Shown here one piece after another: positions 12,399 through 16,675 of a stretch of 16,675 nucleotides of DNA (position 1 is its first letter; each line of letters begins with the position of its first letter). The notes under the pieces are model-generated. The model did not search any database, had not been told where the DNA came from, and worked only from the letters and a program-made list of their open reading frames with translations. The stretch comes from Candidatus Latescibacterota bacterium. Its GTDB lineage: Bacteria; JAAXHH01. Position numbers and translations under genes: made by a program. Where the stretch lies: contig JAJECR010000221.1 of NCBI GenBank assembly GCA_022821935.1, positions 1-16,675 on the forward strand, written 5' to 3'.

Positions 12399-13931
12399 AT
12401 GGCGTTTGATGAAATAACAATTCGTGCGGACGAGGTCTCCGAACTACTCAAGCAGCAGGTGCTCGACTTCAAGCGCGAGGTCGACATCTACGAAACGGGC
12501 ACCGCGCTCCAGGTGGGCGACGGGATTGCCCGTGTACAGGGCCTCTCCAACGTGATGGCGAACGAACTCGTCGAGTTCCCCAATGACGTGGTGGGCATGG
12601 TGCTCAACCTGGAAGAAGACAACGTGGGGTGCATCCTCTTCGGGGACGACCAGTTGATCAAGGAAGGCGATCCCGTCAAGCGGACGGGGCGTATCGCCGA
12701 ATGTGCCGTGGGCGAGGGCATGCTGGGCCGGGTGGTGGATTCCCTGGGACGGCCGATCGACGGCAAGGGTCCCATTGTCGGAGCGGAAGCGCGTTCGATA
12801 GAGACGAAGGCCCCTGGCGTGGTGCAACGTCAGCCCGTAAACGAGCCCATGTATACCGGTCTCAAGGTGATCGACAGCATGTTCCCCATCGGAAGGGGCC
12901 AGCGCGAGCTGATCATAGGCGACCGGCAGACCGGCAAGACAGCCGTGGCTATCGACGCGATCCTCAACCAGAAGGGCGAGGACGTTGCCTGTATTTATGT
13001 CGCCATCGGCCAGAAGGGCTCCACGATCGCCAAGACCGTCGCCACCCTGGAGGAACACGGGGCCATGGAGTACACCACCGTGGTTGCGGCCGCGGCCAGC
13101 GCCCCGGCGCCCATGCAGTTCCTGGCGCCCTACGGCGGAGCGACCATGGGCGAGTACTATCGCGACGACGGGAAGCACGCCCTGGTGATCTACGACGATC
13201 TTACCAAGCACGCGGTCGCCTACCGGCAGCTGTCGTTGAACCTCCGTCGTCCACCGGGACGCGAGGCCTATCCGGGTGACGTGTTCTATCTCCATTCCCG
13301 GCTTCTGGAGCGGGCGGCCAAGATGAGCGACGAGTACGGCGGCGGTTCTCTTACCGCGCTGCCGGTAATCGAGACGCAGTTCGGCGACGTGTCGACCTAC
13401 ATTCCGACCAACGTGATATCCATAACCGACGGCCAGATCTACCTGGAGTCCAACCTGTTCTTCGCTGGCCAGCGGCCGGCGGTCAACGTGGGCCTGTCGG
13501 TTTCCCGCGTGGGCGGCGCGGCGCAGATCAAGGCAATGAAGTCGCGTCAGGTGGCCGGGCTATTGAGAACGTCCCTGGCCCGATACCGCGAGCTGGAAGC
13601 CTTCGCCCGGTTCGGTACGTCGGGACTGGACCAGACCACGCAACGTGAACTGCATCTGGGCGAACGGCTGGTAGAACTGCTCAAGCAGCCACAGTACCGG
13701 CCCATGGTGGTCGAGGAACAGATCATTTCGCTCTACGTGGGCGTCAACGGGATGTTGAACGACCTGGCCGTGGACGAAGTGCAGCCCTTCGTGGGGGGCC
13801 TGCTACAGCACATGGCAACGCATCATTCCGATGTGGGCCGCGAAATACGGGAAACGAAGGAATTGAGTGAAGACCTGGAGCAGCGCATCCGGTCCGCCGT
13901 AGAAGCATTCAGCAAGACGTTTACGTCGTAG
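12399..13931 (+). CDS. atpA: F1Fo ATP synthase subunit alpha (AtpA)
   Basis: Alpha forms the non-catalytic nucleotide sites of the alpha3beta3 head. The 510 residues contain an N-terminal delta-binding helix and beta-barrel (about 1-95), Walker A GDRQTGKT (174-181), the YDDLTKHAVAYRQ stretch, LRRPPGREAYPGDVFYLHSR, and the arginine finger Arg370 in VSRVGGAAQ, followed by the helical C-terminal domain. The ATG at 12399 is chosen because GGAG (12389-12392) lies 6 bases upstream; an in-frame ATG at 12387 would add MEKI without a ribosome site. Everything expected for an active subunit is present. atpG follows after 10 bases. Confidence 0.98.
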   Translation: MAFDEITIRADEVSELLKQQVLDFKREVDIYETGTALQVGDGIARVQGLSNVMANELVEFPNDVVGMVLNLEEDNVGCILFGDDQLIKEGDPVKRTGRIAECAVGEGMLGRVVDSLGRPIDGKGPIVGAEARSIETKAPGVVQRQPVNEPMYTGLKVIDSMFPIGRGQRELIIGDRQTGKTAVAIDAILNQKGEDVACIYVAIGQKGSTIAKTVATLEEHGAMEYTTVVAAAASAPAPMQFLAPYGGATMGEYYRDDGKHALVIYDDLTKHAVAYRQLSLNLRRPPGREAYPGDVFYLHSRLLERAAKMSDEYGGGSLTALPVIETQFGDVSTYIPTNVISITDGQIYLESNLFFAGQRPAVNVGLSVSRVGGAAQIKAMKSRQVAGLLRTSLARYRELEAFARFGTSGLDQTTQRELHLGERLVELLKQPQYRPMVVEEQIISLYVGVNGMLNDLAVDEVQPFVGGLLQHMATHHSDVGREIRETKELSEDLEQRIRSAVEAFSKTFTS

Positions 13932-13941
13932 AAAGGGTACC

Positions 13942-14796
13942 ATGCCGTCACTTCGTGAGATCCGGCGACGGATCGCGAGTACGAAGGATATCCAGAAGAT
14001 CACCAAGGCCATGCAGACCGTGGCCGGCGTCCGACTGCGCCGGGCGCAGAACCGGCTGTTCGCCGCCCGTCCCTACGCCCGGAAGCTGGACGAGATGATG
14101 AAGCATCTGGCGGCGCAGACGGCCGACGAGCGGCATCCGCTCATGACCCCCCGCGAGGTGAAGACCACCGCGCTGATCGTCGTTACGGCCGATCGCGGGT
14201 TCTGCGGCGGATTCAATTCGAACGTCGTGCGCAGCGCCATGGAAAGCGTCCGGGAAGGTTCGCCGAAACCCGGACTGGTCTGCGTCGGGCGCAAGGGCTC
14301 GGATACGCTCTCCCGTCAGCGCGTGGAGATACTTGCCAGCCATACCAACGTGTTTCAGGTGCTGGAGTATACCCAGGCGCGCGAAATCGCGGACGAGGTG
14401 ACCGGGCTGTTCACAAGTGGCAGGATCGACCGGGTGGATATGCTTTACAACGAGTTCAAGTCCGCCGGACAGCAGAGCCTCGTTACCGAACAGCTGCTCC
14501 CCGTGCCGCCCCTGGCAGTGGAGGACGATCCGGGGTTTACCGGTTACGTATACGAACCGTCGCAACCCCTGCTTCTGAACGACCTGGTGCCCCAGCATAT
14601 CCGTTTCCAGCTGTGGCGCGTGTTGCTCGAATCCAACACGGCGGAAGAAGCCGCCCGCATGCTGGCCATGGACAACGCCACCAGGAACGCGAACGATCTG
14701 ATCGACGAGTTGACCCTGACGGCCAACAAGATTCGCCAGGAAACCATTACATCCGAGCTGATGGACATCGTAGGCGGAGCCGAAGCATTGAAGTAG
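13942..14796 (+). CDS. atpG: F1Fo ATP synthase subunit gamma (AtpG)
   Basis: Gamma is the central shaft that couples rotation of the c-ring to catalysis in F1. The 284 residues begin with the hallmark helix MPSLREIRRRIASTKDIQKI and TKAMQTVAGVRLRRAQ. The central Rossmann-like domain contains ALIVVTADRGFCGGFNSNV, where many homologues have SDRGLCGGLN. The C-terminal helix with MLAMDNATRNANDLI and TANKIRQETITSEL pairs with the first in the coiled coil. No plant-type regulatory cysteine insertion is evident. The ATG follows AAAGGG at good distance. It lies 10 bases after atpA and 37 bases before atpD. Confidence 0.97.
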   Translation: MPSLREIRRRIASTKDIQKITKAMQTVAGVRLRRAQNRLFAARPYARKLDEMMKHLAAQTADERHPLMTPREVKTTALIVVTADRGFCGGFNSNVVRSAMESVREGSPKPGLVCVGRKGSDTLSRQRVEILASHTNVFQVLEYTQAREIADEVTGLFTSGRIDRVDMLYNEFKSAGQQSLVTEQLLPVPPLAVEDDPGFTGYVYEPSQPLLLNDLVPQHIRFQLWRVLLESNTAEEAARMLAMDNATRNANDLIDELTLTANKIRQETITSELMDIVGGAEALK

Positions 14797-14833
14797 TGCC
14801 GGACGGCCGCCCACTGACCGGGGAAGGGAAACC

Positions 14834-16234
14834 ATGGAAGGAACGAACACAGGTACCGTGGCGCAGATCATCGGCGCCGTCGTCGACGTCGAATTCGGTT
14901 CAGGCACGTTGCCGAAGATCTACAACGCCCTCGAGGTAACCGTAGAGGGCGGCGACGCGTTGATCCTCGAAGTCCAGCAGCACCTGGGCGACAACAAGGT
15001 GCGGTGCGTGGCCATGGACGCCACGGACGGATTGGTTCGGGGTGTGACGGCCATCGATACCGGTGGTCCGATCAACGTGCCCGTGGGTCCTAATGTCCTG
15101 GGCCGCATGATGAATGTCCTCGGCCGTCCCATCGACGACCGGGGTACGGTGGAATCGGATCACCACTATCCGATCCATCGCAGCGCGCCGGAGCAGGAAG
15201 ACCTGACGACCTCGGCGGAGATGTTCGAGACGGGGATCAAGGTCATGGACCTCATGGAACCCTATACCCGCGGCGGAAAGACGGGGCTGCTCGGAGGCGC
15301 CGGCACGGGCAAGACCGTGTTGATCAAGGAACTGATCAACAACATTGCCCGGGAACACGGCGGATATTCCGTTTTCGCGGGGGTGGGCGAACGGTCCCGC
15401 GAGGGCAACGACCTCTGGCTGGAGATGGAGGAGGCCAAGGTACTCGACAAGACCGCGCTGGTATTCGGCCAGATGAACGAGCCGCCGGGCGTGCGCCTGC
15501 GCGTCGGCCTGTCCGGCGTGGCCATCGCCGAGTATTTCCGCGACGAGGAAGGCCGGGACGTGCTGCTTTTCATCGACAACATCTTCCGTTTCGTCCAGGC
15601 GGGATCGGAAGTGTCGGCCCTGCTCGGACGCATGCCCTCCGCCGTGGGATACCAGCCGACGCTGAGCACGGAAATGGGCGATCTGCAGGAACGCATCACG
15701 TCCACGAAACAAGGCGCCATCACTTCGGTACAGGCCATTTACGTGCCTGCCGACGATTACACGGACCCGGCCATCGTGACCGCCTTCCCCCATCTCGACG
15801 CCATAACCGCGCTCTCTCGCGATCTCTTCGCCCGGGCCATATTCCCGGCCGTGGATCCCCTCGAGTCTACCTCCCGGATTCTGGACCCCGCGGTCGTCGG
15901 TGAGAAACACTACAACGTGGTCCAGGACGTTCAGCAGATACTCCAGCGGTACAAGGACCTCCAGGACATCATCGCCATCCTGGGCATCGACGAACTGTCG
16001 GACGATGACAAGCTGGTCGTCTCCCGCGCCCGGAAGGTCGAGCTCTTCATGACCCAGCCCATGTTCGTCGCGGAGATCTTCACCGGCCTGGAGGGACGTT
16101 ACGTCAAGGTCGAGGATACGGTCGAGGGATTCGAGAAGCTGGTCGGTGGCGAATGCGACGAACTGCCCGAACAGGCCTTCTACATGGTGGGCACCATAGA
16201 CGAAGCCTTCGACAAAGCCAAGGAGCTACAGTAG
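14834..16234 (+). CDS. atpD: F1Fo ATP synthase subunit beta (AtpD)
   Basis: Beta carries the catalytic sites for ATP synthesis. The 466 residues show the N-terminal barrel (GTVAQIIGAVVDVEF), Walker A GGAGTGKT (154-161, Lys160), the catalytic Glu187 in GVGERSREGNDLW, Walker B-like LLFIDNIFRF, the loop SALLGRMPSAVGYQPTL, and the C-terminal lever motif, here DELSDDDK instead of the usual DELSEEDK. A strong ribosome site (GGGGAAGGG) precedes the ATG. Keeping atpD and atpC directly after atpG in one complete operon differs from several Bacteroidota and Chlorobiota, where atpDC lie apart. atpC follows after 3 bases. Confidence 0.98.
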   Translation: MEGTNTGTVAQIIGAVVDVEFGSGTLPKIYNALEVTVEGGDALILEVQQHLGDNKVRCVAMDATDGLVRGVTAIDTGGPINVPVGPNVLGRMMNVLGRPIDDRGTVESDHHYPIHRSAPEQEDLTTSAEMFETGIKVMDLMEPYTRGGKTGLLGGAGTGKTVLIKELINNIAREHGGYSVFAGVGERSREGNDLWLEMEEAKVLDKTALVFGQMNEPPGVRLRVGLSGVAIAEYFRDEEGRDVLLFIDNIFRFVQAGSEVSALLGRMPSAVGYQPTLSTEMGDLQERITSTKQGAITSVQAIYVPADDYTDPAIVTAFPHLDAITALSRDLFARAIFPAVDPLESTSRILDPAVVGEKHYNVVQDVQQILQRYKDLQDIIAILGIDELSDDDKLVVSRARKVELFMTQPMFVAEIFTGLEGRYVKVEDTVEGFEKLVGGECDELPEQAFYMVGTIDEAFDKAKELQ

Positions 16235-16237
16235 CAC

Positions 16238-16645
16238 ATGGCAGATCGATTCTCCCTGGTCATCGTCACGCCCTCGAGTATGACCTTCGAGGGCGAGGTG
16301 CGCAGCGTGCTGGCGCCGGGCACCGACGGGTACTTCGAAGTGCTGATCGGCCACGTGCCCATGCTCACCTCGCTGCAGCCCGGCATCCTGACCGTCCGGA
16401 ACGACGAGGGCCGCACCCAGTACGCCGTGTCAGGCGGATTTGTCGAAGTGCTGCGGTCCCAGGTAACCGTCCTGGCCGAGACCATCGAAGAGGTGGGCGC
16501 CATCGACCCGGAACGGGCGCAGCAGGCCGAAGAGCGGGCGCGCCGGCGCCTGGAATCGGCCGAAGAAGGCGTCGACGTCGAACGGGCCAAAGCCGCGCTT
16601 GATCGGGCCCTTAACCGCATCAAGGCCAGGGCAAGCCTGCAGTAG
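16238..16645 (+). CDS. atpC: F1Fo ATP synthase subunit epsilon (AtpC)
   Basis: Epsilon sits at the foot of the central stalk, binds gamma and the c-ring, and can inhibit ATP hydrolysis. The 135 residues have the N-terminal beta-sandwich (about 1-86; LVIVTPSSMTFEGEVRSVLA, PGTDGYFEVLIGHVPML, YAVSGGFVEV) and a complete C-terminal helical hairpin (about 90-133; ERAQQAEERARRRLESAEE and KAALDRALNRIKA). The inhibitory arm is therefore present. It starts 3 bases after the atpD stop, using AAGGAG inside the end of atpD. The operon appears to end here; only 30 bases follow, with no clear terminator in view. Confidence 0.96.
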   Translation: MADRFSLVIVTPSSMTFEGEVRSVLAPGTDGYFEVLIGHVPMLTSLQPGILTVRNDEGRTQYAVSGGFVEVLRSQVTVLAETIEEVGAIDPERAQQAEERARRRLESAEEGVDVERAKAALDRALNRIKARASLQ

Positions 16646-16675
16646 TCCACCTGCTGACAGGTCCTGCCGCACGGC

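Noticed and set aside
14900..15910. Long antisense open frame opposite atpD, and similar ones opposite atpG, atpA and atpF
   Set aside because: They mirror highly conserved genes, have no ribosome site or motif, and are expected from codon bias in GC-rich DNA.
16649..16662. Stem-loop ACCTG-CTGA-CAGGT after atpC as the operon terminator
   Set aside because: The stem is only 5 bp and no T-run follows before the window ends, so termination cannot be supported.
1..16675. Mobile elements, CRISPR arrays, defence genes, tRNA or rRNA genes
   Set aside because: None was recognised. The window is filled with conserved housekeeping genes on one strand.

Overview
The window is a GC-rich, gene-dense piece of bacterial chromosome. 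All supported genes are on the plus strand and tightly packed. It holds the 3' end of one gene and 20 complete protein genes. No mobile element, CRISPR array, tRNA or rRNA was seen. The content is core housekeeping: recombination, tRNA modification, isoprenoid synthesis, chromosome partition, envelope shape and F-type ATP synthase. A didermic lineage of the FCB type (Latescibacterota, Gemmatimonadota or relatives) would fit the order parA-parB-M23 peptidase-bactofilin-atpZ-atpI-atpBEFHAGDC. That placement is an inference from gene order and protein style, not a computed one.

Layout. Positions 1-687: C-terminal part of a secreted-type protein with Ig/FnIII-like domains. Positions 698-3584: yebC-ruvC-ruvA-ruvB, a Holliday-junction operon with overlapping or abutting genes. 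Positions 3749-6059: queA (queuosine), then ispD and ispF (two steps of the MEP isoprenoid pathway). Positions 6146-7760: parA-parB. Positions 7761-7924: a gap holding the best promoter candidate in the window. Positions 7925-9239: a membrane-anchored M23 (LytM) peptidase and a bactofilin. Positions 9250-16645: a complete ATP synthase operon (atpZ, atpI, then a, c, b, delta, alpha, gamma, beta, epsilon). The window ends 30 bases after atpC.

How they work together. RuvA, RuvB and RuvC branch-migrate and resolve Holliday junctions. ParA and ParB segregate the origin region. The peptidase and bactofilin are probably a cell-wall shaping pair. AtpZ and AtpI are accessory membrane proteins for the F1Fo complex encoded after them. 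The c subunit gene is set apart from its neighbours by an AT-rich leader with a strong ribosome site upstream and a large GC-rich hairpin downstream. Both fit the need to make many more c subunits than the other subunits.

Several starts are not ATG: ruvA, ispD and atpB begin with TTG, and yebC, queA and atpF with GTG. Four further starts (parA, M23 peptidase, bactofilin, atpA) were moved to an internal ATG on ribosome-site evidence. No clearly undescribed system is visible. The points most worth a second look are the Na+-type ligand pattern in the c subunit, the regulatory structures around atpE, and the parAB-peptidase-bactofilin neighbourhood.
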